From contig CM048555.1 of NCBI GenBank assembly GCA_026413225.1, positions 77,755,785 through 77,819,784 of the forward strand: a stretch of DNA of 64,000 bases. The letters run 5' to 3'. Below are positions 48,516 through 60,200 of this stretch, piece after piece. Within the stretch, counting starts at the first letter, position 1, and the number at the start of each line of letters is the position of its first letter. Under the pieces are notes generated by a model. The model did no database searches. It was not told the DNA's origin and was given only the letters and a program-made list of their open reading frames with translations. Source of the stretch: Otis tarda. Lineage: Eukaryota > Chordata > Aves > Otidiformes > Otididae. Both the position numbers and the translations under genes were made by a program.

Positions 48516-51500
48516 GGTCCGAGTTATCTGCAGCTCAAGATGCAGAATTTCTGCTTCTCTGATTATTTCTGCATTGCTTTCTATCACAAATGGAGACTTA
48601 TTTTCTGTGGAATAGAAATTATTCCTCAAAATTCAGTCCTATGATGCTAAATATTTAAAGGACTCAACATAAAACTTTTTGATGACCCTTTTCACCTGAT
48701 GTTAACTTCCTGTGCAAATCCTTTGCTTTGACATTGCTGTCTCCCTTTCTCTCTGTAGGGAATTTTTGCTTTCTCTTTCACCAGCAGTAACCTAAAGACC
48801 ACCAAGCTATTTTAATCAGTTAGGCAAACTTCTTAATGTACTCCTAGCAAGGATACACAAAAGAAATTGTAGTACTGATCAGGAAGACACATACAAACCA
48901 AGTGAATCTTCATTATCAACTCAATTATGAACTTGTTCTCTGAAAGCTGTGACATATTAATTGGTTCAGATTTAAGTAAGGAAACGAAAAAATATTTTTG
49001 TGTCTGGATGTCAAAGGAGAAGCTGTCCTCATCTCTGAATTCACATGGAAGGGTGTGAACAACCTAGCAATTTCATAACCCAGCTGTTCTGTAAGCAGAA
49101 TCTTCCTGCCAATTTAAGATCCTGCCCTAGGTTTTTGATCTGCTGTGTTGACTTGTTTACCTTACAAAAATATCACAGATCGGGTTTATAGGCGGTGTGA
49201 GGTTTTAAAAAGGAAAGCTAAAGTGAGATTTGTAGAGAGGATCCTGAACTGAGTCATGAGAATGCAAATAAATGTTCAATGAGTATTACACAGGTTTCTT
49301 GAAACAGGGACATTTTGTAATCCCTCCATCCATCTTTTCTGCAAAATTATTAAAAAACATAGCTACATTGAGCTTCCAGTCAGACCCTGATGCTCTCAGC
49401 AAGGAAACCCTTTCAAGCTTGGCTTGCAGTACCTTGTCTTTCCTGCTTTCAGGAGGACTGAAAGTTGTTCTAGCGGTAGCAAGGGCTCACAGTGGCCATT
49501 GCTTCTGGAGAGTCTTCAGATCTTGCAGAATAAAAATATTACATCCATATGTGTAGAATACACAAGGCTTTCTATGTATTTAATTGGGATGGTCCTTGTT
49601 TAACAGTTTTTTGTTTGCATTTTCATATCAGTAGTGGATTCACAGCACATGTTTGCAGCAGATCCTTTACGCCACCATCCTGGAAAGGAGCTGAGATTTC
49701 TCCTGTTCTCTGCAAGGTGTGGTAGGAGGTTGGCTCCGGCTTCCCTTGCATATAAAGACTTCTACAGAGGTCAGTGCAAAGACTCACACCTAAACATCTT
49801 CGAAAGGCTGTTTTGAGACTAGGCTCACTTGTTTCGTTCATGGAGGAAGGGTGAAGTAGGAGGGGAAATGCCAGATTAAAAATCTGTGGATACCTGGCAA
49901 TGACAGGTAGGTATCCACTTCTTTCAAGCCATGTCATACCACCTTAGGCACCGCCTTACTAAACAAAACCAGAACACATGGCTATTCTGGAACAAGAAAA
50001 GAAAAAAAGGGTGCAAATAATAATTCCCAGTCCCTGATCCTGACGCAGTTGCAGACTTCTGGTTTTCCTGAGAGCATATAACTGCTATGGGAATTCCCAC
50101 TAACCAAAAAAAGGGAAGGAGGAATATGTATTATATTGTACTTCGCTCTTTCAGGGGCAAACCTGAATGGCAACCTACTTCAGTCAGTGGCATCTAACAT
50201 CTATAAAACCAGTAAAAATGGTCAAGTAATCAGTAATGTAATGTTTAATTCATAAAGCAATTCATTAAATGACAGCTATTGTCTGACTAGAACATTGAAT
50301 CTGTGTCTGTCTCTAACAAAGTACTCATTTTTCCCTTAGAAATTATAACAGTTTTAGGTACACGGTTTCATGCTTACCTTGAGTGCCATTTAGTATACGT
50401 AAGGAATTGTTTGTTTATGATGACTCTTTAGCTAATGTGAGCATATTGAAAAAGAAAAAGGACTGAACTTTTCTTTTCAAGGCCCAAATAATAATGGTGA
50501 TAGACTCCATGACTATTTCAGAGTATCCAGTCAGGACAGCACTTATTAAAATAACATTTTTATGTGCTGTTTCTCTCCATTAGACTCTGAGAATGAAAAT
50601 CAATCTCCTTTTTTTTTTTTTGCTTTTTTAATAAAAAGCACTTTTGTTCCTAGGCAGAGCTATTTATTTCTAAGTAGACAAAAAGCCTAGAACTAGATGA
50701 AAAATAACAACTTTTCCACCAATTTCCTTGCTGGCTATTCCTTCAGTATTACTTCCTCAGTCTCAGAGGGTACAGGCTCATAGTGAGAATGCACAGTGGG
50801 TTTCGCACCAAATCTGTCTTGCATTGATTTTCTGCCCTTTCCTCCCCAAAATGGGGAAAAAAATCACCAAAACTGAGAATGTCACAGCATTACTACCTCC
50901 ACACAATTGACCATCATCATGGTTACAATGATCATTTAAAGAATAAACACTGTATTTCAAACAGGCAAGGTATAAAGGGAGCCACAGTTTTAAAATAAAT
51001 AGCAATATCAGGAGACTAAAAAAATGTGTTAGACCTGTGTTCAGTTTATATCAGCAGTTCATAAATAAGAAATATCTGTACCTTTGGAGATATTTTAGGC
51101 CATAGAAAGTGCTAAGTGCTCTAGCAAAATACAGCAAATTGTACAGGACTGCAGAGCCCTCAGCAGTTTTCTGGAATTTACCAATATATGCAGGATTCAG
51201 TGTGCAGAATTAACATGGAAAAAAAATATTTCCCCACTGTGCTAAAAGGCATATGAATAAACCATAGAGATTCAAACAGTAAATGGCACCTTTTTGTATT
51301 ACTATTTTATAAAAACCATACATACATAAATAAATATACATACATGTATAAAAACTTTTTGAATAGAAAAAATGTATTTATAGGGAAGAGGGATAGCTAA
51401 GACAGAAAAATATTAAAGGGGTACAATTTTTAATTTAACTCTATAATTTAAATTAATATAATTATATTCAAGGTCACTATGACGTTTTTGTCCTCTTCTT

Positions 51501-51957
51501 TTCAATGGAATGAAAAGGAAAAGAAAAGATTCAAACTAATGCTTTCAGCCTTTGATGACAAAGGTATTCAAGGCATTTGTACTCTAAAGCAACTGAGCTA
51601 AACAGAAATTAGGCAGAAATCAACAGTGACAGTGCTAGCTATCTACTGAAGGGACAGGTCCCACGATGAGTGCTACAAGAGATTGTATATTAGTAGTTTA
51701 ATTGTAATGTGAAATGGTTATATTGTTAATGTGCCTTCAAAGTGCAGTTCTATCCATAACTCAGTCATTGAGGGAACACAGCTCTGATCATGGTTGATAA
51801 CAATTTACAATTCACAGGCATTCAAAGGGAAAAAAATAGACCACGGAATATAGAAGTACAGTTACAAATTGAAATAATTGACTACACTCCACAAATAAAA
51901 GTTTTTGGCCTGATTTTATATTGAAATTGTGACAAAGAAATTTCTTGTACTTATATG
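48516..51957. other. Unique sequence, no gene recognised
   Basis: Short open frames and AT-rich simple sequence (for example the CATA/AAAT-rich part at 51315-51350). No repeat family or gene was recognised. Confidence 0.5.
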
Positions 51958-51995
51958 TGTTGTGGTTTAACCCCAGTAGGCAACCAAGTACCACA
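51958..51995 (-). mobile_element. 38-bp terminus of an ERVL-type LTR
   Basis: TGTTGTGGTTTAACCCC through CAACCAAGTACCACA is the reverse complement of the last 38 bases of the LTR family at 15859-16431 (compare GTGGTGCTTAGTTGCC and GTTAAACCATGACA there). The rest of that LTR is absent, and a different LTR begins 37 bp later. Confidence 0.75.
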
Positions 51996-52032
51996 AAACT
52001 TCTATAGATAGAAAGATAGATACATAACTTTG

Positions 52033-52677
52033 TGTTGTAGTTTAGCCTCACTCAGGACCAAGCTACAGTCTCTCATTCACTCTCCCCACCCTCCGAGGGA
52101 ATGGAGGAGAGAAAATATAACAAAAAAGGCTCGAGGTTTGAGATAAGGAGAGGGGGAGATCGTTGAAGTTACTGTTACAGGCAAAACAGACTTGACTTGG
52201 GGAAAAAATATTTATTTATTATTATTAATAAAACCAAAGCAGGATAATGAGGAAGAGAACAAAAACAACTTCCCCCCATCCGTCCTTGTTTCCAGGCTTA
52301 ACTTAATTTTCAATTATCTCTACCTCCTTCCCCGCACCAAGTGGCACAGGGGGGAATAGGGAATGCGACTTATGGTCAGTTCATCACACGTCATTTTCTG
52401 CTGCCCCTTCCTCCTCAGGGGAAGAACTCCTCACATTCCTCACCTGCTCCAGCATGGAGTCCCTCCAACGGGCTACAGTCCTTCATGAATTGCTCAACGG
52501 GGTGCATTCCTTTTCTTCTTTTCCCACTTCTTAGATATGTTATCACAGAGGTGTTATCACCGTCACTAATTGGCCTGGCCCTGGCAGGTCTGCCCTAGAC
52601 CCAGCTGATTCCACCAAAAGGGAAACTTCTAGCAGCTTCCTGCAGAAGCTGCCACTGTAGCCTTTCCCTGCTACACA
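52033..52677 (-). mobile_element. Solo LTR with internal deletion, 26836/62149 family
   Basis: Both ends align with the 26836 LTR in the same orientation: TGTTGTAGTTTAGCC on the left, and GCTTCCTGCAGAAGCTGCCA near the right. It is 645 bp instead of about 1143. The missing part is mostly the GC-rich centre, between a sequence like GGCTACAGTCCTTCATGAA and CTTCTTAGATATGTTATCAC. No matching target duplication was found at the ends. Confidence 0.85.
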
Positions 52678-54479
52678 GAAGCAGCACTGGATAGGTCAAA
52701 TCTAAGTTAGAAGCATCACTGTTTTCTCTCTTTGCTCTCAGAGATATGATATCTTCGCATTGACCATAGCTAGAGACTACAGCAGCTACATTTGTAAATT
52801 ATAGTGATTACATTTGTAATGTAGACATTAGGCACCCAAAGTCTGAAAAGTGGCCTAAAAGCTCTTTTAGTCAAGCAATTATGTAATGTTGTACCTCCCT
52901 TTCTCCACCTCTCTGGCACTGCTTGCTCATTGTGACTTGAGCGGTTAGCTGAAATGTGAAGTTTTGTGGGTTGTTCCTGGCAGAAAGAAAAATCAACAGT
53001 AGCTGCATATCTTTAATTATTTTTCCTTTTTTTTTTTTTTTTTTTTTTGCAATAAAACAACGTAAAAAACAGTCATTATGATTTGACATGGTCATGCTAC
53101 CAGTATTTCTTATACTTTCAGTAACATCTAAGATAATACTACAGTGTTTGATATTTAAGATTTATACTTCATTAAAAGCAGATCCCCTCTCTTCTGTGCA
53201 GAGTATACTAAGCACTATGCAAAGATATAAGACAAAGTGTCCCACCATTAAGAGGTTTCAGCCCAAGCATGTGCTCATGTGAAGCATTCTCGGCAGGACT
53301 TCAATACCTACTTAAAACTGACTGACTTTGTGAGACTTGTTTGGCAGTTCAGCATGTAACACTAACTATTTTTAAGGTAGGATGTAACACATGAATGCAG
53401 CAAGTAAGAAATGGGAACCAGATTAGCCTGACAGGTCATTGCTGTCTAGGTTTGTATTAGTTATGCATATTTTTACATATCCTTCTTAAAGTTACATTTA
53501 TTTCAATCCTTTTGTGTTAATATCTCAACCTAATTCTGTAATTTTCATGATTACTCTTTCTGTGTTCATTTATTTGAGAATCTTTTTGTGTGTGTTCCTA
53601 TGTGTAGCTCCCTGTTCAACTTGATTCTGCTCTTGACACACAATATATGAGTAGTACCTGTTTTAAGTATGAATACTATTAGTATGCATAACGATTCTAT
53701 GTTTTAACTCTATAAAAATAAAGAAGGAACTCAGTCCTGAAATACCTGGATGGAGTCTGAAATACATGAGCATCACCATCCTGACTTCATTGGTGCTTTG
53801 TCTTACGGGAGGTCTTCAAAGTATATGAAGTCTTCTGCAGAAATGCTGCCTACAGGTAAATCTGGTTCATGCGTAGACTTATATAAAAACAGAGCTGTAA
53901 AATACCTTATCAGGTTCTCTAGCTAATGTCCCAACCTTCTGCTGATGAACCATTCATGAGCTGAAGGCCAACCCAAGACCATATGCACAAGGACTACCAT
54001 AATACCATCCAGAACAAAATCAGTAAAAGTATGTCGCCTCTCTGTACTGCCAGAAATATGTTCCTTTTATCTAATTTGAAACCATTTTGCTGCAGTTTGT
54101 ACCCATGAAGAATTCATTAAACAGCAGCCTCTTTCACAATTAAAAGCTGCTTTCTCAATTATCTCTTCACACTAAAAAACTGTGTTAAGTCCTTTTCTGT
54201 CAGCTTTCTTCCCAGCTCATAATTTCCACGGATCCCCCACAGACTCTAATTGCTCCTCCTTTCTCCAGGAGTGTGGTGTACAAAGATGAGCTCAGCTAAA
54301 ACATTGGGAATGCTGTTGAGTAAAAAGGAAAGATACTTCTCTCATTTTCTAAGCTATACACCTACAACAGCATGCCATCATTGCCTTGTTTTCTACCTGT
54401 GATTAACCGTAATCTTAAGGTCTTCTTTGGAAGAAATGCTGGTTGTTCCCTGTGTTCTGTCTGTGGAACTAATTACTCC
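52678..54479. other. Unique sequence with T22 tract
   Basis: T22 at 53027-53048. A CTCCTCCTTTCTCCAGGA stretch near 54255 could be a further minus-strand CR1 remnant (compare CTGGAGAAGAGGAGG in the other copies) but is too short to call. Otherwise nothing was recognised. Confidence 0.45.
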
Positions 54480-55010
54480 CACCTACATGCAAAATCTTGC
54501 ATTTGTCCCTATAGAATTCATTGAATTTCACTTTTCTCTAGTTGTTCGGATCTGTAAAAATTACTTTGAATTTTAGAAGTCCTCCAAAATATATTTCCTG
54601 GGTCTGTGTCACTGGTAGATTTAACAAAACCACTGAAAAAGACTGACCTAGAAGAGACTATTCTAGAATCTCCTTCATTGTCTCTTTCCATTACTACCTA
54701 TACCTTGGGTGCAGTTACTCAATTTTTTTCTGTACCTTGTATTTTTATCTAGACCTGGTTTGCTTATGAGAGTTCCATCTGAGACCATGTCAAAAGCCTT
54801 TCTAAAGCCAAGATACATGACATCCACTGCTTCTCTCTATCCACGAAGTCTGTTACCTTGTCACAGAGGGAGTTTAGATTAGTTTGACATGATCTGTTCA
54901 TGACAAATCTATCTTGGCTGCTACTCATCTTCTACTCATCACTCGGCTACAGGAGCAGAGATAATAATCTGTGTTGTTTCAGTATTGATTTTGTCTGTGT
55001 CAAAAATATT
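54480..55010 (-). pseudogene. Ancient CR1-like reverse transcriptase, decayed
   Basis: Read on the minus strand, landmarks appear in the right order. SSQDRFV (SQHGF, 54902-54922) is followed by NRSCQTNL and VTDFVD. GFRKAFD (motif A) lies at 54788-54810. VKSTSDTD lies where IKFADDTK is expected (about 54606-54629). RDKCKILHVG lies at 54481-54510. Frameshifts and stops are present and motif C has lost both aspartates, so it is inactive. Divergence is as strong as in the 16432-17310 copy, suggesting an old CR1 or related lineage. It lacks a recognisable 3' end, and its borders are approximate. Confidence 0.8.
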
Positions 55011-56259
55011 CTGACAGTTAATGCAAAATTTCTACATTAATCCAGTTTCCCTCATAATCAGATTAATTAAGGTAAAGTATATGAAAGTACTTCCTAAGTT
55101 CTTGAATAAAACAATGTTGTGTGGGTTGGGGTTTTTTGATATTTTGGAGGTTTTGTGAGGTTTTTTTTTACCATGTCAATACAATGAGAGGGATATGCTG
55201 GGGTTTCTTTTTCAAACAAAAGGTGGAATTGAGAGCTAATTGTAAAATTCAACCAATTGTAACTATGGATCTCTTAAAGTTGATTCTTTAATAAATATGC
55301 ATATATACATTGTTTAAATGTCTGTGAAGCTTTTGCAAAATATAAAATTAATCATATTTTCTGAAGTGTCTATTACTCAGGGAAGACATTGGAAATACAA
55401 AGTACATTTAAATTTAGGTAGCATAAGGGGATATTTTCTTGCCAATATCTTTCAGCCTTGTTGTAGTAGGGTGAGAGGACAGTTAAATCTCTGCCGGCCA
55501 CTCGGTCTTTGGTTTCTCTGCTGAGAACGTTAAAAAAGTTGCTAGTTAGCACCAGCTGTTACAAAGATATTTGTTCACGAGACTCTGGACGAAGACCAAT
55601 AGCCATTTCAAACAGGTCATTGGGCATCCATCTGTCATTAGTGATCTGCAGTCACTACTGACATGTACTCATCCAGCCCCAGTGAGTGGAGGACTCCTTT
55701 GCTCTTACTGAGCCACTATTTTTTTTCCACCCATGGAAAAATTTTAAAGCAGGTTTCACATCCCCTTTTCACATTTTTGTCCTTAGCCTGCTGTCAGGAG
55801 CTAAAATGTGCAGTGACATTCACCATCTCTGGCATCCCAATCTGACAGGGAACAAGAGAGGGAGAGAAATATGTCTGAAGTGTTCAGGGTGCAATCAAAA
55901 CCCACTCCTGTTGTAGCAAGTGAGGTCAGGCTGTGACAGCCCTGCATATGGGTCCTACATCAAACGTATATACTCTCCATTAAGGCTTGGAGATTCTCAT
56001 CTGATAAGTTTAAATCATGGCAATTTATTACCAGAGTGGTGACAGCGTTTCTCTACAACACTGTGAGGAATTTGTCCTTTGTCACACCGATATATTCATT
56101 TTCCCTCTTGTGTCTGTGAGCCATCAGGAAAGTACAAAACAAGTCTGTGCCTTAGAGACCATATGCGATGCATAATATTTCTCTTCACAAGCAACGTGTC
56201 AGTGGCTGTATATGGGCCTTTTTGGCTGTAATTTAATACAGTACAGTGTATAGTCTTAT
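55011..56259. other. Unique sequence, no gene recognised
   Basis: Short open frames only (55318-55524, 55663-55916). No repeat family was recognised. Confidence 0.5.
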
Positions 56260-56566
56260 CTGTTTAATATCTTCATCAATGACATAGACAATGGGATCGA
56301 GTGCACCCTCAGCAAGTTTGCAGGTGACACTAAGCTGAGTAGTGCAGTCGACACACCCAAGGGATGGCATGCCATCCAAAGGAACCTGGACAAGCTTGAG
56401 AAGTGGGCTCATGCAAACCTCTTGAGGTTCAGTAAGACCAAGTGCAAGGTCCTGTACATGGGTCAGGGCAACTCCCTGTATCAATATGCGAGCGACGGAG
56501 GAACGTACGACAAAACACCCAATATGAGTAATAAGCGTAGTTCCATTTAGTAGTCCCGGATGCGCA

Positions 56567-56642
56567 TATTTATATTGCTAAGATAAAATATGCCTACTAG
56601 TCATTGTGTGATTGGCTTAAGCTCTAATGGTTACATTTGCAT
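56567..56642 (-). promoter_or_regulatory. LTR core promoter: octamer, CCAAT, TATA
   Basis: On the minus strand, in order: ATGCAAAT (56642-56635, POU-factor octamer), CCAAT (56615-56611) and TATAAATA (56574-56567). Order and spacing are those of a compact polymerase II promoter. Whether it is still active is not visible from sequence. Confidence 0.7.
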
Positions 56643-56745
56643 ATCCCTCCTACTTGCAGTTAGTTAACCTGGAAGTCCGTTAACCTGGAAAGTCACGTAC
56701 TTTTCATGTTTTCACTTTCTCAAAGTTATTTACGATCTTCTTCAA

Positions 56746-56861
56746 GGTTGCTTCGTTTACTTTCTCACAGGATGCTTCATTACTTTCTCACATGCGGCCT
56801 CATTATTTTCTCACAGGTGGCTTCAGTACTTTCTTACAGGTGGCTTCAGTACTTTCTCACA
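56746..56861 (-). repeat. Five 23-bp tandem repeats in the LTR U3
   Basis: Units at 56746-56769 (24 bp), 56770-56792, 56793-56815, 56816-56838 and 56839-56861 (23 bp each), with a partial sixth from 56862. All but the fourth end in CTCACA on the plus strand; the fourth ends in CTTACA. They lie upstream of the promoter on the minus strand, where retroviral enhancer repeats are usually found. Confidence 0.9.
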
Positions 56862-57290
56862 AGCAGCTTCAGTGATGTCCTTGAGGCCTGCTGCTCACAA
56901 ACATAACAATTCCATTTGGTCTGGATTGTTCACTAAGTGTCCCTGATACTCCAGGTACCCAACATCAATACAAGCTGAGGGATGAAGGGATTGAGTGCAG
57001 CCCTGCTGAGAAAGACTTGGGGATACTGGTGGATGAAAAGCTGGAAATAAGCCACCAATGTGTGCTCGCAGCCCAGAATGCCAATCATATCCTGGGCTGC
57101 ATCAAAAGCAGCATGGCCACCAGCAGGTGAAGGGAGGTGATTCTCCCCCTCTACTCTGCTCTCGTGAGACCTCACCTGCAGTACTGCATCCAGCTCTGGA
57201 GCACTCAGCACATGAAAGGCATGGACCTGTCAGAGAGGGTCCAGAGGAGGGCCATGAAAATGATCAGAGAAGAGGAGGCTCCAAGGGGGG

Positions 57291-60200
57291 GGCAATGCAA
57301 ATACTAATGAAAGGTATATAGAAAAGTTCTAAATACAAACCAATGTGCTTATTATAGCAAAAAGTAGAGGCAGTAGCTCATTTTAAAGTGTTAACATCTT
57401 ATCTTTTTAAGGAATTTCTATGACTGGATGTCAGTAATAGCAAGGGAGGAACTCATTCAGGAGGTCCTTTGCAGTGGTATGGTACTTAGTCACTCTATAC
57501 CAGTGACAGTTACTGGGAGTATGGCAGGGATCCTTGAGGTGTTTTGTCAGCTGGAAAGACACTGTCAGTAGAGCTTGCTGAAAAACTCCAACAGCAGAGA
57601 TACAGATATTCACCTACCTATATGCAAGACGCATAATCTCTTACTGAAGTCTGTGAAGTGAGTCTGTGAGTCCTGACAGTCAAAGTATTTTTGAGAACTG
57701 TTCAGATCAGTAAATGCTACAGCTCTTAACTTCTTAATCCCTTTGGAAAGGACCTAAAAAGCACATTTCCAAACTTTTAATCTCAAAATTTTATCTTCCA
57801 GTCTTTAAATAGTCTTGTTAGCCTTTCCTGCCTTCTTCTCCACAATTTATCTTGCATCCCTCCTCTTCTCTATGTCCTTTTGCTTATGAGTGTATTTTCA
57901 TTCTATTTAATCCAGTTTTGGTTTAGTTGCTTTTCATTTTGGAGGGAAAACATAATTTAATAACAAACATCCACTCCAGGAAGAAATATTAAAATATCTT
58001 TTTTTTTTCCATATGTTTTTACATTGTATACATTACTTTCTGGATGGTTGGTCTGTGACATCACAGATCAGCATAAGTAATTGATATCTATTAAATATCT
58101 TGCACTCAATGGATATATTAGGAATTCTGTAATGTTACAGAACATATATTGGCACTTATGAGTCTGTTACTTCTTACTGTGCAGTTCCTTTTCCATTGCT
58201 GACATAGGTAGAACCAAAAGCACCCAGTTTTAATTAGGTCAGGCTCAGACAGCCACACATTCAAACGATCCATCCATCCATCCATCACTTCGTATTAACC
58301 ACAAAGGCTACAAAGCTCTTTTTCCAGTAAGCTGCACCATCACACAAAGTCATCAGTCATGCTGCAATTAGCTGACAGCTGTAATGATTTTAATTCTTTT
58401 TTTTTCAAAACACAGTAAGTAGATTTGGCTTTTGTCATCCTGCTTGACCTTAACCAATCACTAGACTGTAGAGGGAGGGAGCCATCATTTAGCTGGAAGT
58501 AAACTGGGAGATGTGTGAGTGAGGTAATAGGACATCTCTCCTATTAACTCTCCAAAGATGTTCCATGTTCCTCTCTCACTATCAGTCTGAAAAAGTCCAT
58601 ATTGAAAGTATTATGTGTTCATTAGGTGTCTGTGCTTTGCTACATATACAATTCTGCTGCTCAGAGAAGAATGTGCAGTTGCATCATGCATTGCTAATGC
58701 TGCCTTGGGAAATCTTGATTTGCACATCTGTCTCTCTTCAAACAATGGCAGGATGTTTATTTGTAAATAAATAACTAAACATGCAATTTCTTTACAATTC
58801 TCAGTGCTATGTATGCCTATGCCTGGTGTCACATAAACCTGAAAGACCTTGTTTAATGACACTGGTTATACAATTCCTTGGTATCACCTACCTCCAGCAT
58901 TGTAAAATCCAGGAAAATCAGGTACGTTTACTAAAATGTGAAAGTATTCAATTTTTTTTTTAATAAAATTGAACAACTTAGTTAAACTAACCAAGTTTTA
59001 AAAAAACTTTTTTTTTAAACAAAGTTTAATACTTTCTGATTTCATGCAGAAAGGTTTTTATCCTGTTGTTTCTCTGCTGTATGCTCTGGCTGTAGATGTG
59101 CCCAATATATCAGGTTTCAAACAGAAAGCTCCATGTTAGTAAGCATGAGGTTGACCTTCAGAGAAAGGAAAGACATTGGAATTATAAGATAGATACAAAC
59201 CGTTTCTAAATGCCTTCATTAACGTCTTCCAATAACTGACTGATCTCACCTTTGGCCTTAACTGCACTGACAACAGTGCAAAAGTAAAAGATACTCATGG
59301 AGGCACAGTTATGGAGGCAACCTCTCCATCAGACTTCTTGGTTTTCCTAATTCCAACCAACAGATGCCTTCTACTGCACATCCTCTTCAGACAACATCCA
59401 TCTTCTTGACTTTTCCCATTTCACTGACTCACCATCTATTTTCAGACCTCATCTGAAAAATCTCCTTTTCTCCCCCACCATTTCTCCCCCTCACAGCTAT
59501 TATAATTTGAAATATAAGCTTTGTAGCTTTTAATAGGAAGAAGTGTTTATGTGAGAAAGTCATTTATGCAAACAGTAAATACTGTGGTGACACTTCCCTG
59601 AGGCTAGGAACTTGTAGATGCACTTATTTATTAAAATCAATTGTTTGGTTTAATTAGCATTTTGAAGAGAGAAATTCCTGCTCAAGATCTTGTCTTTGTG
59701 AACTCAGAACAATTTTTTTTTTTTCTCCATGGCAGTAGTTAAGTGCTAAACAGCTTTCCAAACTGAAATCATTTGTAAGAAAGAAAAAAAAAGAATAACT
59801 AACAATAAGTATTTGTTTTTATTTTAAGAAAAGCACTTACATTTTAGACATTAAAATGCATGGTTACAAAACTATACTCTAGTTAACTGACAAATGAATG
59901 CCACTGCAGCAGTAGTCGTGGTAAATTCAGTGACAGCAGCCACCTCTCAGAAGTTCAAAGGGAGTAGGAGGGTTCCTTCCTTCAGAAGAGGAGTTGCTTT
60001 CTTCAGAAGAAGGGGTTTTATGCTGTGTTTCAGTATGGTGAAAAAGACTGACAGGAATCAAGGAAATAATCTCAATCTTCTGTCAATGTCTTCTGAAAGG
60101 CAAAGATGCAGCCTCTGTCCTGCTGGGACCCTGTTTCTTCACACAATGGCAGACGGGAAGCACCATGGGAAATACTGAAGGTTCCGTGACCATATGATAC

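Larger units (their letters stand above)
56487..56964 (-). mobile_element. Solo LTR nested in CR1, perfect 6-bp target duplication
   Basis: This 478-bp element begins TGTTGGGTACC on the minus strand (56964) and ends CGTCGCTCGCA (56487). It is flanked by TCAATA on both sides (56481-56486 and 56965-56970). Removing the element plus one TCAATA restores the CR1 alignment, which proves the boundaries. A 6-bp duplication fits alpha- or beta-like (ERVK-type) avian retroviruses, unlike the 5-bp elements elsewhere in the window. In transcriptional order on the minus strand: 23-bp tandem repeats (56861-56746), octamer ATGCAAAT, CCAAT box, TATAAATA, then about 80 bp to the 3' end. I did not find an AATAAA. 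No internal viral sequence remains. I do not recognise the named family. Confidence 0.93.
56260..57290 (+). mobile_element. CR1 LINE fragment split by an LTR, both ends missing
   Basis: Two CR1 pieces, 56260-56486 and 56965-57290, are collinear with 19765-20360 of the larger CR1 and are interrupted by a solo LTR. The first reads [25 protein letters not shown] through [12 protein letters not shown]. The motif C box is FAGD (56317-56328), so one catalytic aspartate has become glycine. The second piece covers the LRKTWGYW region (frame shifted) and onward, with a stop in TGAAGGGAGG near 57128. About 70 bases are deleted between ATGAAAATGATCAG and AGAAGAGGAGGCTCC (about 57265). The homology then stops at 57290 without the CR1 3' UTR or octamers, which is unusual because CR1 copies normally keep their 3' end. 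Confidence 0.93.

Noticed and set aside
59894..60178. 94-codon ATG-started gene
   Set aside because: It contains local TTCAGAAGA repeats and no recognisable domain, and its length is within chance expectation for this much DNA.
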